Shown here piece after piece: positions 1 to 6,725 of a DNA stretch of 8,352 bases. Within the stretch, counting starts at the first letter, position 1. Every line of letters starts with the position of its first letter. The stretch is from Candidatus Aegiribacteria sp. (GTDB taxonomy: Bacteria > Fermentibacterota > Fermentibacteria > Fermentibacterales > JCC-6): the NCBI GenBank assembly GCA_030640155.1, contig DAOWJX010000069.1, positions 1-8,352 of the forward strand. Reading direction: 5' to 3'. Under the pieces are notes generated by a model that ran no database searches, was not told the origin of the DNA, and worked only from the letters and a program-made list of their open reading frames with translations. The position numbers were made by a program, and so were the translations under genes.

Positions 1-1148
1 ACAGCGAAGTATTCGGTACATGTCTCACCTCCCGAAGTTCTGAAGACAACAGCATATAGTCCCGGAGAGGCCATTCCATCACTTGTTGAGAGATTCCATG
101 TATAAGAACCGGACGAAGCATTTACATCAAGGATCTTCTCTCCATTAAGATTGAAAACCATTATCGAGGAGGACTGCCCCTCGGTCGCGTCCCACGCGAA
201 TGTGACTACTGAGGTGGCCGGACTGGGATACACTGCGAATTCATCGATGGAAGCAGGGCCTCCACCCGATGGCGGCATGGAGTTGTAATAAACTCCCTGT
301 CCATCCGAGGATAAATAGAAAGTACCGTCAAGATCGGTTCTGTAGATGGTTATATCTCTGCCGTTCAATCTGTTAATAACTTCCGTGTGAGGATGGCCGT
401 AAGGATTTCCAGCACCGACGCAGATGGCGGCAATCGAAGGATTGATCTCATCCAGCCATTCCGTGCAGGTAGATGTGAATGATCCGTGATGCCCAACCTT
501 CAGCACATCTGCTGATATATCATCAATTTCTCCTGTTGAGAGCGCTCCCAGAATAACGTCCTCTCCACCGTCAATTTCGAGATCACCTGTAAAAATGAAT
601 GAAACTTCATCGTACGTAAGCCGGATAACAATGGAAGAGTTGTTTATGTTGGATGGAGACAGGGGATCGACAGGATGAATCACCTCAACCGCCAGCTCGG
701 GACCCCAGTTCAGAATATCCCCTCTACGGGAAATAACGAATTCAGAGCCGTTGTTCATAATTGCTTCAAGATAGGTTTCGTAAGTCCAGGTGCCTCCATA
801 GGGCCAGCCCGAATCGTATGCTGTCACAACCGGAAGTGTGTTATAGACGGATATCAACCCGCCGACATGATCGGCATGGAGGTGGGTGCCTACAACTCCA
901 TCAAGGTATGTAACCCCAAGGCTGTCCAGAAGAGGAAGCACTCTGTCTTCTCCGCAGTCCCATACGGGAGGAAAAGTACTCATCGGTCCCCCGTCGATCA
1001 CATAATGCCTGCCGCCGGGTGTACATAAAATCATAGCGTCGCCGGAATACTCTTCGAATGTGGTGTCTATGAAAAATACAACAAGAGGGTCAGCCGCAAA
1101 GACAGAGTGAACCAGAAGTACAAACAGAACAACAGAAACCGTTTTCAA
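1..1148 (-). CDS. Secreted ComEC-like metallo-beta-lactamase hydrolase with Type IX sorting tail (3' end cut by window edge)
   Basis: My reading of the minus strand gives 382 codons from a TTG at 1148, still open at base 1. Residues 1-19 form a signal peptide (LKTVSVVLFVLLVHSVFAA). Residues 22-280 match the metallo-beta-lactamase domain at the C-terminus of ComEC: an FID start, metal motif THLHADHVGG (H89, H91, D93, H94), NNSSIVIRL, TGD (D189), KVGHHGS (H220, H221), YGHPH (H252, H254) and YRTDLDG. The ComEC channel and OB domains are absent, so this is a stand-alone exported hydrolase. A nuclease or phosphodiesterase role is inference. Residues 300-382 resemble a FlgD-like Type IX tail (YPSPATS, ITYTWNLS-like strand, GLYAVVFRTSGG) and probably end just beyond the edge. 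The TTG is the only plausible start between the preceding in-frame TAG and the signal peptide. Its Shine-Dalgarno is weak (AGG about 14 bases upstream), so translation is probably coupled to the lamin-tail gene 15 bases upstream. Confidence 0.88.
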   Translation of the reverse strand, partial: MKTVSVVLFVLLVHSVFAADPLVVFFIDTTFEEYSGDAMILCTPGGRHYVIDGGPMSTFPPVWDCGEDRVLPLLDSLGVTYLDGVVGTHLHADHVGGLISVYNTLPVVTAYDSGWPYGGTWTYETYLEAIMNNGSEFVISRRGDILNWGPELAVEVIHPVDPLSPSNINNSSIVIRLTYDEVSFIFTGDLEIDGGEDVILGALSTGEIDDISADVLKVGHHGSFTSTCTEWLDEINPSIAAICVGAGNPYGHPHTEVINRLNGRDITIYRTDLDGTFYLSSDGQGVYYNSMPPSGGGPASIDEFAVYPSPATSVVTFAWDATEGQSSSIMVFNLNGEKILDVNASSGSYTWNLSTSDGMASPGLYAVVFRTSGGETCTEYFA

Positions 1149-1163
1149 GTGGATTCTTTCAGC

Positions 1164-1769
1164 CTACTGAACGAAGGCTTTAATGAATGCCCAGCTGTTC
1201 TGCGCGAAAGAGTTCTCATAAACACTGTTCAGTGAGCCGGGTGTGCCGAAGTCACCATTCCCGAAAGTTATCGTGGATTCATCCCATGTTGAAGACGTGC
1301 TGGAGATCCACCCAGGGTTGATTCGCTCGCAGGAGTGACCCGCGGTTACAGGCCAGCTGCTTGTGTAGATTATTTCGTCTATAATTTCCCTGGAAGGGCT
1401 GCGCAGTGTCAGCCTGCCCGTATCGTTTATTGTGAAATTGCTGTATACATAGTCCGGAACAAGACCGCCGTTCATGGATTCCTCCCCGCATGCACACAGG
1501 ACGTAATAACCATCCGGCGGCAGCAGATAAGTGGACATCGTTACTTCCTGTCCAAGAGCGTTTGAGAGAATCCATCCGGAAAGGTTAACCCAGTCTCCCG
1601 ATCTGTTGTACAGCTCCACCCATTCGCCGTCCGTTTCCGTATAGGAAGCGAGGGGATGTGCCATGAATTCATTAATAACAACGATACCACTGGACAGGGT
1701 TCCTTCGCCACTGCCACCGGGTACAAACGGTGTAATCTGAGCAATCAACAGAATAGAAAGCAATATCAT
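1164..1769 (-). CDS. Secreted lamin-tail domain (LTD) protein
   Basis: A 201-residue protein with an N-terminal signal peptide (about residues 1-19). It is followed by one bacterial lamin-tail domain, about residues 28-135: start motif VVINEFMAHP, then GEWVELYN (48-55), VNLSGWILSN (61-70), a PPDGYYVL strand, TGRLTLRSP, and I-D-E-I-I-Y. The last 65 residues hold a typical post-LTD segment (SCERINPG, then a GTPGSLNSV motif) but no sorting tail. LTDs are small immunoglobulin-fold modules. In bacteria they occur in exported proteins, often joined to metallo-beta-lactamase or phosphoesterase domains, and are thought to bind or position substrate. The ATG has an excellent Shine-Dalgarno, AAAGGAGGTA, five or so bases upstream, and a promoter lies behind it. 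The stop TAG is in frame with the next gene, the ComEC-like hydrolase, so the two very probably form one transcription unit and act together. Confidence 0.88.
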   Translation of the reverse strand: MILLSILLIAQITPFVPGGSGEGTLSSGIVVINEFMAHPLASYTETDGEWVELYNRSGDWVNLSGWILSNALGQEVTMSTYLLPPDGYYVLCACGEESMNGGLVPDYVYSNFTINDTGRLTLRSPSREIIDEIIYTSSWPVTAGHSCERINPGWISSTSSTWDESTITFGNGDFGTPGSLNSVYENSFAQNSWAFIKAFVQ

Positions 1770-1773
1770 AGGC

Positions 1774-1783
1774 TACCTCCTTT
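1774..1783 (-). promoter_or_regulatory. Strong Shine-Dalgarno of the lamin-tail gene
   Basis: On the minus strand this reads AAAGGAGGTA, nearly the full anti-16S complement. It lies four to six bases before the ATG at 1769 and fixes that start. Confidence 0.75.
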
Positions 1784-1817
1784 GAAGCACACCATTCCGC
1801 GGCACGCTTCATCATAT

Positions 1818-1846
1818 TTCATAGGAGTTTGAAACCCTTTTGTCAA
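1818..1846 (-). promoter_or_regulatory. Sigma70-type promoter for the lamin-tail/hydrolase unit
   Basis: The minus strand shows a perfect -35 TTGACA (1841-1846), a 17-bp spacer and a -10 TATGAA (1818-1823, four of six consensus bases). The predicted transcript starts near 1810 and has a 5' leader of about 40 bases before the lamin-tail ATG. The -35 box begins only six bases after the stop codon of the upstream surface-protein gene, so this unit can be transcribed independently of it. Confidence 0.6.
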
Positions 1847-1852
1847 CTCAAG

Positions 1853-3808
1853 CTAATCCGGCTGTAAATAATCAAGGAACATAATTTTCCGTATCTGACA
1901 GAAGCCCTCCTCCGTCATGAGCCTGCAGAAGTACAGACCGGGGCTGACAGTGACTCCGGAATTGTCCTTCCCGTTCCATTCAACTGAATGATATCCTTCA
2001 GAAATACCGCCGTCGATCAGAGTTCTTATTTCTCTGCCTGCTATATCATAAATTTTCAAGATGACATTCGATTCGCCTGACAACTGATATGCTATAGTTG
2101 CTCTGTAACTGAACGGATTGGGACAACTCTGAAACAGAGCTGTCTCAATATCGATACTGGACTCGCCAGTACCGGTTGGAGCACAAAGCTCTACATCTCT
2201 TGAAGCCACAAGGCTGTCATTCTGCTGATCAATCACTATGAGATGAAGATCGTAATGTCCAAGTTCGAATTCAGCGGTGTTCCATACAGCAAGTATACCT
2301 TCGTAAACCTCATCTGCCGATTCCGAGATGAGATTCCAGTCCGAAGATCCGTCGAGAGCCCAGAACACCTCATACTTCTCGAAATCATTATCCGTGCAGT
2401 AAGGTCCGACATCCACCCAGCCGGAACCGGGTATGTCAATGTTCCCTGTTTCATATTCTGAATCAGTATCGAGCGCGGCGCCCATTGTCATGGCGGCTCC
2501 ATAAGCAACAGGCCTGTACTGGAAATAGGAGTTGATGGATAGCAGTTCTGCGTGGTCACGGGCGAAGTTTGTGGTTCCGCACATCGCACCGCTTCTCGGT
2601 ACGACTGTTGAATTAATCAGCAATGTCGTAGAGCTGTCCCATGCCGTTACAAATGTCGAACACGAACCGTTCACGAAACAGTAGGTCCCCGTTCCAACGG
2701 AAGACACCGAACTAGGGAAACCATCAGCAATGCAATTGTAAGCGACTACGGTGGAATTCTCCTTTGCGTGCGATTCGCCCCAGTAACAGTCGTATATATT
2801 GAGATTGATACTGTCGTAGGCGTATATGCACCATTGATGGGCATAACAGCCGGTCAGTTTCAGCAGTCTGTCCGTAATGTTGCTCACTCCTGACAGCAGG
2901 AACTCAGCATAATAGGTATACTGTGAAATACCAGTCAGATCCACTGTACCCTCACCCATAATCCTGAGTGTAATGTTTATAAATGAATTGAACACCTCAG
3001 CACTGCTTCCCGGCCAGCTTTCTATGCCCCACATGACACCGCCGCAGTTCTGGAAATGCACGGTATAGCCAACTCCCGACAGCTCGCTGATGTCGGCAGA
3101 ACTGAATGTATAATCAGACACCGAGATCCAGTCCGGGAATGAGTAAGGCAGAAGAGTATCCCCTTCAATAAAACCGAACCACGGCAGCATCGTGTCGCAT
3201 TCACAGTACGACACCTGACAGAAATCATTAACAGTGAAATCACCGATCATATCTGATCCGTGGATGTTTACTTCCGAGTTGTCGAAAAACTGTCTGAAAT
3301 TCCAGAACGGGTAATCAGTATCGACTGAAAGGAACTCCGTATTATCGTACATTACCGTCCGATACACCGTGTTCGCGAATATCTCCGAGTTGCCTACGGC
3401 TTCGAATCTTGAGTTTCCGTACATTATATGCGGATACTGTGAATTGTATTCCTGCGAAACATACAGATATCCATTATCCAGTATGACCTGGCCGTTTTCC
3501 ATTTCATAAAGGGCTCCGATAAGTGTCAGTTTCGCTCCATTGATGATATGGAGCAGCCCGTCTCCCGATACAAGCACATTACAATCAAGAGTCTCGTCCT
3601 GCGATATCGTCATTGTATCTGTAATCGTTAAAGTGTAGTCAGAGCCATAGGAGGCCATCCAGAAATCAATATCCTTCGAAGACGCCTCATCGTTCAGATC
3701 CGCCATTACTTCTCTGCCATTCAGAGCAGAACGCATCTCAGCTCCGCTGGATTCAGCATGACATACATCCTGCGGAAACAGAACAACAGCACAGATGAGT
3801 AAGAACAT
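1853..3808 (-). CDS. Cysteine-rich beta-helix-like surface protein with Type IX sorting tail
   Basis: A 651-residue exported protein. I place the start at the ATG at 3808, not at the in-frame upstream codon at 3844. A GGGAGGTG Shine-Dalgarno sits five bases before it, and the protein then begins directly with a signal peptide (MFLLICAVVLFPQDVCHA). Residues of roughly 50-450 are short strands and turns rich in Asn, Ser, Gly and Asp, with recurring hydrophobic plus N-S/N-T steps (GNSRFEAVGNSEIF, DNTEFLSV, DNSEVNIHG). This suggests a right-handed parallel beta-helix. I recognise no catalytic motif. The mature chain has 17 cysteines, many for an exported protein. Residues 559-651 are a clear FlgD-like Type IX tail: CPNPF, LKIYDIAGREIRTL, GYHSVEWNGKDNSG, SPGLYFCRL and a hydrophobic IRKIMFL end. 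A surface-attached or released adhesin or glycan-binding role is inference. The gene sits upstream of the lamin-tail unit but probably has its own transcript. Confidence 0.83.
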   Translation of the reverse strand: MFLLICAVVLFPQDVCHAESSGAEMRSALNGREVMADLNDEASSKDIDFWMASYGSDYTLTITDTMTISQDETLDCNVLVSGDGLLHIINGAKLTLIGALYEMENGQVILDNGYLYVSQEYNSQYPHIMYGNSRFEAVGNSEIFANTVYRTVMYDNTEFLSVDTDYPFWNFRQFFDNSEVNIHGSDMIGDFTVNDFCQVSYCECDTMLPWFGFIEGDTLLPYSFPDWISVSDYTFSSADISELSGVGYTVHFQNCGGVMWGIESWPGSSAEVFNSFINITLRIMGEGTVDLTGISQYTYYAEFLLSGVSNITDRLLKLTGCYAHQWCIYAYDSINLNIYDCYWGESHAKENSTVVAYNCIADGFPSSVSSVGTGTYCFVNGSCSTFVTAWDSSTTLLINSTVVPRSGAMCGTTNFARDHAELLSINSYFQYRPVAYGAAMTMGAALDTDSEYETGNIDIPGSGWVDVGPYCTDNDFEKYEVFWALDGSSDWNLISESADEVYEGILAVWNTAEFELGHYDLHLIVIDQQNDSLVASRDVELCAPTGTGESSIDIETALFQSCPNPFSYRATIAYQLSGESNVILKIYDIAGREIRTLIDGGISEGYHSVEWNGKDNSGVTVSPGLYFCRLMTEEGFCQIRKIMFLDYLQPD

Positions 3809-4031
3809 TTCACACCTCCCTGTATTTCGTTCCTCATGAACCAACTCTCCTGTGTTGTTTCTAAAACATCTATGTAACCGAAATACTTTCCTCCTGTAAC
3901 ATTACGTAACAATTCCCAATATATCCCGCTGCGTGTCCCCCATAAACACAACACTCTGACGTGTGTCTCCTGGTTGCACTGCGTAAATTCAATACTATTA
4001 ATCAGATGAAGAACCGGAGGAAGAGGTATGG
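3809..4031. other. 223-bp intergenic region upstream of the surface-protein gene, with GTAAC repeats
   Basis: This gap separates the methyltransferase stop from the surface-protein start. Apart from the Shine-Dalgarno it holds three direct copies of GTAAC, at 3874, 3896 and 3906. The last two are exactly 10 bp apart and the first is 22 bp away. The palindrome TTACGTAA lies at 3902-3909. The spacing by about one and two helical turns hints at a binding site on one face of the helix, but I could not find a convincing promoter or a terminator hairpin with a T-run. Confidence 0.35.
3813..3820 (-). promoter_or_regulatory. Shine-Dalgarno that fixes the surface-protein start
   Basis: The minus strand reads GGGAGGTG, then four bases, then the ATG at 3808. 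The upstream in-frame candidate at 3844 has no site of similar quality. It would also add a charged stretch (HEERNTGR) before the signal peptide. Confidence 0.7.
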
Positions 4032-4565
4032 TCAATTACTGCGTTTCCTGAAGATGTACGTATACTTCCCCTTTTCTGACGGGCTGAACAGGCTGTCCTC
4101 CGTTACACAGCTGAGGATATTCCGACCGCTCATATGGTGATCGCTGAAGGACATGATACCATCAGGCCGGAGAACTCTCCGAAGTTCTTCAAGAACCGCT
4201 CCTGGATCTCCCAGCAGGTGAAATACATCATAAAGGAGAACAACGTCGATACTTTCGTCTGGTATTCCGGTTGAACAGTCGGAACAGATAGTACTGATGT
4301 TGTCCAGCTTCAGCTTCGATGCTTTCTTCTCTATCATATCCAGAGCGAGCCGGACCACATCCTGCGCGTAGACTTTCCCTTCATCCCCGACTGATTCAGA
4401 AGCAATGAAAGTGTAGCTTCCGTGTCCGCATCCAAAATCAAGTATATGATTCCCCTGTTCGATATTCACTTCTTCAAGAATCCTGTTTCTCGGACGTAAC
4501 AGATCTCTGCATCTCATTAGAGACGACATGATATAGAATGCCGTATTCGGCATCGGTCTGTTCAT
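4032..4565 (-). CDS. Small class I SAM-dependent methyltransferase
   Basis: A 177-residue cytosolic protein with no signal peptide. It has the Rossmann methyltransferase core. Motif I is HILDFGCGHGS (residues 40-50, the glycine loop that binds S-adenosylmethionine). An acidic motif II follows in VYAQDVV (D69). Motif III/IV is IPDESIDVVLLYDVFHLL (101-118), and the post-core strand is LRRVLRPDGIMSFSDHH (128-144). This is the Methyltransf_11/25 type, resembling UbiE-like enzymes but shorter than the usual 230-250 residues. The substrate cannot be read from the sequence. The ATG has an AGGAG Shine-Dalgarno seven bases upstream. It follows the DUF2141 gene by 89 bp on the same strand, with no evident terminator between them, so co-transcription is possible. 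Confidence 0.85.
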   Translation of the reverse strand: MNRPMPNTAFYIMSSLMRCRDLLRPRNRILEEVNIEQGNHILDFGCGHGSYTFIASESVGDEGKVYAQDVVRLALDMIEKKASKLKLDNISTICSDCSTGIPDESIDVVLLYDVFHLLGDPGAVLEELRRVLRPDGIMSFSDHHMSGRNILSCVTEDSLFSPSEKGKYTYIFRKRSN

Positions 4566-4654
4566 ACACTGGCTCCTGTCAGATGAAATCCTGTTGATAT
4601 CGCATCAGGTTTCAGAATTGTTCCTTCGGCAGAATTGCCACAGTAGAACGCTGT

Positions 4655-5134
4655 TCAGTATTCCATCTCCATAGGCAGTATCAATTCTTCCGTTTCAAGG
4701 GTAAAACCGGCGTCATCAAATCCCGGCGGTCCGGACAGCATGCTCCCTCTTACACCGTTGGATATGCAGTAACCCTCCGTAGGTTTACCGAAGAAATTCC
4801 TGTTATTAGTTCCGTCTCCGTTCTCATCATGAAATGCCGATACCGCATACTCACCGAACGGAAGATCAGTGAATACGAGTTCAACGGTTTCCCCTTCAAT
4901 AACCGACATGTCTTTTCTGTAAGCGGTGTCCGGATCTCTCAGGAAACCATCTTCCGATGCCCACAGCGCCACTCGAACGTTTCCATCACAGTTCCGCAGA
5001 GCTTCAATGGTGACCACTATTGTTCCGGTCTGTTCTTCTGTGCCGGATTCGGATTCAACGACTGCACCGAATACCGTCACCGGAACAAGAAGTAGAACCA
5101 GTAGCATTCCTTCAATTACAATTCTCGCCTTCAA
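4655..5134 (-). CDS. DUF2141 family exported protein
   Basis: A 159-residue protein if started at the TTG at 5134. Residues 1-24 form a signal peptide (MKARIVIEGMLLVLLLVPVT, then VFGA). The DUF2141 domain runs from about 38 to 159: IVVTIEALRNCDGNVRVALW, TDLPFGEYAVSAFHDENGDG (90-108), a NFFGKPTEGY segment and the closing ILPMEMEY strand. The DENGDGTNN loop resembles a calcium-binding D-x-N-x-D-G loop. The family has no established function and is usually periplasmic or extracellular. Start choice: the TTG has AAGAGG six bases upstream and gives a normal-length signal peptide. A GTG at 5185 would add 17 highly charged residues before it and lacks a good ribosome site. An ATG at 5107 has GAAGGA immediately adjacent, which is too close. 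The S41 peptidase gene ends at 5203 just upstream, so the two may share a transcript. Confidence 0.82.
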   Translation of the reverse strand: MKARIVIEGMLLVLLLVPVTVFGAVVESESGTEEQTGTIVVTIEALRNCDGNVRVALWASEDGFLRDPDTAYRKDMSVIEGETVELVFTDLPFGEYAVSAFHDENGDGTNNRNFFGKPTEGYCISNGVRGSMLSGPPGFDDAGFTLETEELILPMEMEY

Positions 5135-5140
5135 ATCATG

Positions 5141-5146
5141 CCTCTT
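5141..5146 (-). promoter_or_regulatory. Shine-Dalgarno supporting a TTG start for the DUF2141 gene
   Basis: The minus strand reads AAGAGG followed by CATGAT and then TTG at 5134. This favours the TTG over the GTG at 5185. The ATG inside the spacer is in another frame and meets TGA after two codons. Confidence 0.45.
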
Positions 5147-5202
5147 TTCCCTTCGATCGTTCACTTGTCTCTTTGCTTCAATCACTTAAGCTCTATTCAG
5201 GA

Positions 5203-6645
5203 TCAATCCTCTAAGAACTCCCGAGCAGCTTGAAACGCCTGTTCGCTGCTCGTTTCTATATCAGGTATAACGCCCCTGCCATCAAGGCGAACGCCATGCC
5301 CGGTAAGGTAATCGATAGTAGGAACCCATAGCATCCAGCCTTCGCCGATCTCATGCTCTGTGATCAACAGCATTGTAGCAGCGGTTCGCTCGCCTATGAT
5401 AGTGGCTCGACCGATTTCCTGAAGACCCGCGGCAAGCGGTTCACAGGCGGAGGCTGTTCTCCCGTTAACCAGCACGACGACTGGCCCGTCGTAGATGGGA
5501 TCGACAGGCTCGATCGTACCCACGAATGCACCATGCTCTTGTATCAAGGAATTGAACTCATCCTCAGAGGATATGGATGTCACTGTCACTAATGGAAAGT
5601 CATTTAAATCGTGTGCAAATACCCGGGATCGAGCTCTGCGATCAAAGAACACGCCTATATCTATTGAAGACTCGACGAGATGAGCGGCGACCCTAGCTGA
5701 TATGTGGGTCCCACCGGGGTTGTCACGCAAATCGATTATGAGACCGCTAGGATTTCGTACAATAATGTCGGAAAAGGCTTTGTCGATTTCATTGTAAGAG
5801 TCTCCTTCAAAAGTCGCAATACGAAGAGTTACTATTCCTTCATTATCAGTAATGCTGATGGCTTCGTTCATACCCGCTGTGAGTGGTGATGTAGAGGACA
5901 TTTGTGCAAACCTGTCCTCATACTCGGGATCGAGTTTGCGTCCTACATAGCAATGGGAAAATGTAAGATTTCTAGAAGCGAACATCCATGCCATCACGAA
6001 TTCAGCATCATCCCGTGCCTTCCTGCTGCCCGATCGAAGTCGCTGGAGAAAGCGTTGTGTCTCGGGAGTTTCATACGCGGCGGGATCAAAAAGGTTCGCT
6101 TCAAGCACGGCATCTATCCGGTCGACCAGGGCAGGATAATCCGTACCCGGAAAATCGCTTGCGCTGGCCGGTGCGATAGTCATAAGCCCGAACAACCGCT
6201 CTTCATCCATTAAACGTAATTCAATCGGTTGATCATAAGAATAGAAGTCGGTGTGCAGTGTCGCCCGGGGCGTTTCCAGCACGCCGCGAGTTGCATGACC
6301 TGCGACCGGAATCGGACCATGCCAATGCAGAAAAGCTCCACCCGGAACTTTCCTGTCCCCGATCAGATTGACGTAAAAACCAGGCAAACCACCCAGCAAT
6401 TCACCTGCAGCCCGCGGACGACTATTTGCCCGGAAACCGCCCTCGGTAGGCTCTGCTGCAATCAACGCGGTCGTGGAACCGCAGAACGGACCAATTCCGC
6501 GAACGTGAATGGTAATAGCGTACAGACCGCTTGGAACACCCTCCAAGGCTCCCGGCGGCTGGTCTTTGTGCGGAACAGGATTGACACATCCGAATACAAT
6601 CAAGCAGTTCATACATGCAACCAGCCGTATAATGTTGCTTCTCAT
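5203..6645 (-). CDS. S41 family peptidase lipoprotein (IRBP/tricorn-like, no CtpA lysine)
   Basis: A 480-residue protein. The first 20 residues are a lipoprotein signal with a lipobox-like LIVFGC (C20), so it is probably membrane-anchored outside the cytoplasm. Residues 28-200 are a family-specific N-terminal region that I do not recognise. Residues 205-480 are a Peptidase_S41 domain: an LTFSHCYVG segment (H231, where many S41 proteins have D-G-H), IVTLRIATF, GLIIDLRDNPGG (301-312), VVVLVNGRTASACEPLA (nucleophile S399) and RGVIPDIE (457-464). In CtpA-type members a GKG-type lysine follows the serine by about 25 residues. Here the matching GERTAATMLL lacks lysine, which points to the non-CtpA branch. 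Arg codons are mostly CGN, whereas neighbours use AGA/AGG, suggesting recent transfer. The ATG has AGGAAG seven bases upstream. The substrate is unknown. Confidence 0.87.
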   Translation of the reverse strand: MRSNIIRLVACMNCLIVFGCVNPVPHKDQPPGALEGVPSGLYAITIHVRGIGPFCGSTTALIAAEPTEGGFRANSRPRAAGELLGGLPGFYVNLIGDRKVPGGAFLHWHGPIPVAGHATRGVLETPRATLHTDFYSYDQPIELRLMDEERLFGLMTIAPASASDFPGTDYPALVDRIDAVLEANLFDPAAYETPETQRFLQRLRSGSRKARDDAEFVMAWMFASRNLTFSHCYVGRKLDPEYEDRFAQMSSTSPLTAGMNEAISITDNEGIVTLRIATFEGDSYNEIDKAFSDIIVRNPSGLIIDLRDNPGGTHISARVAAHLVESSIDIGVFFDRRARSRVFAHDLNDFPLVTVTSISSEDEFNSLIQEHGAFVGTIEPVDPIYDGPVVVLVNGRTASACEPLAAGLQEIGRATIIGERTAATMLLITEHEIGEGWMLWVPTIDYLTGHGVRLDGRGVIPDIETSSEQAFQAAREFLED

Positions 6646-6673
6646 TGCGACACTTCCTAAATTGGAAAAGGTG

Positions 6674-6679
6674 TTTATA
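6674..6679 (-). promoter_or_regulatory. Possible -10 element for the S41 peptidase gene
   Basis: The minus strand reads TATAAA within an AT-rich 80-bp gap between the reductase stop and the peptidase start. No good -35 lies 16-18 bp upstream (GATGTA is the best), so support is weak. No terminator hairpin is visible in this gap. Confidence 0.25.
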
Positions 6680-6725
6680 CAAAAATAATTTCTACTTACA
6701 TCAGGATATTCGTTTTCAAATCAGC

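Noticed and set aside
675..1028. Plus-strand open frame of 117 codons
   Set aside because: It lies opposite the ComEC-like hydrolase, whose motifs are unmistakable on the minus strand. No motif or ribosome site supports the plus frame.
1164..1166. TAG as a recoded sense codon (alternative genetic code)
   Set aside because: TAA, TGA and TAG all end recognisable proteins in this window at sensible points, including TAG after the Type IX tail at 1853, so TAG acts as a normal stop here.
3721..4035. A 104-codon minus-strand frame starting with a TTG that overlaps the methyltransferase stop, with a fair AGGAAA site upstream
   Set aside because: It overlaps the ribosome site and first 29 codons of the surface-protein gene in another frame. 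It has no domain-like pattern and looks random in composition.
5201..5213. Small hairpin AGGATTGATCCT around the S41 peptidase stop codon
   Set aside because: Only four to five pairs and no T-run. It is probably chance.
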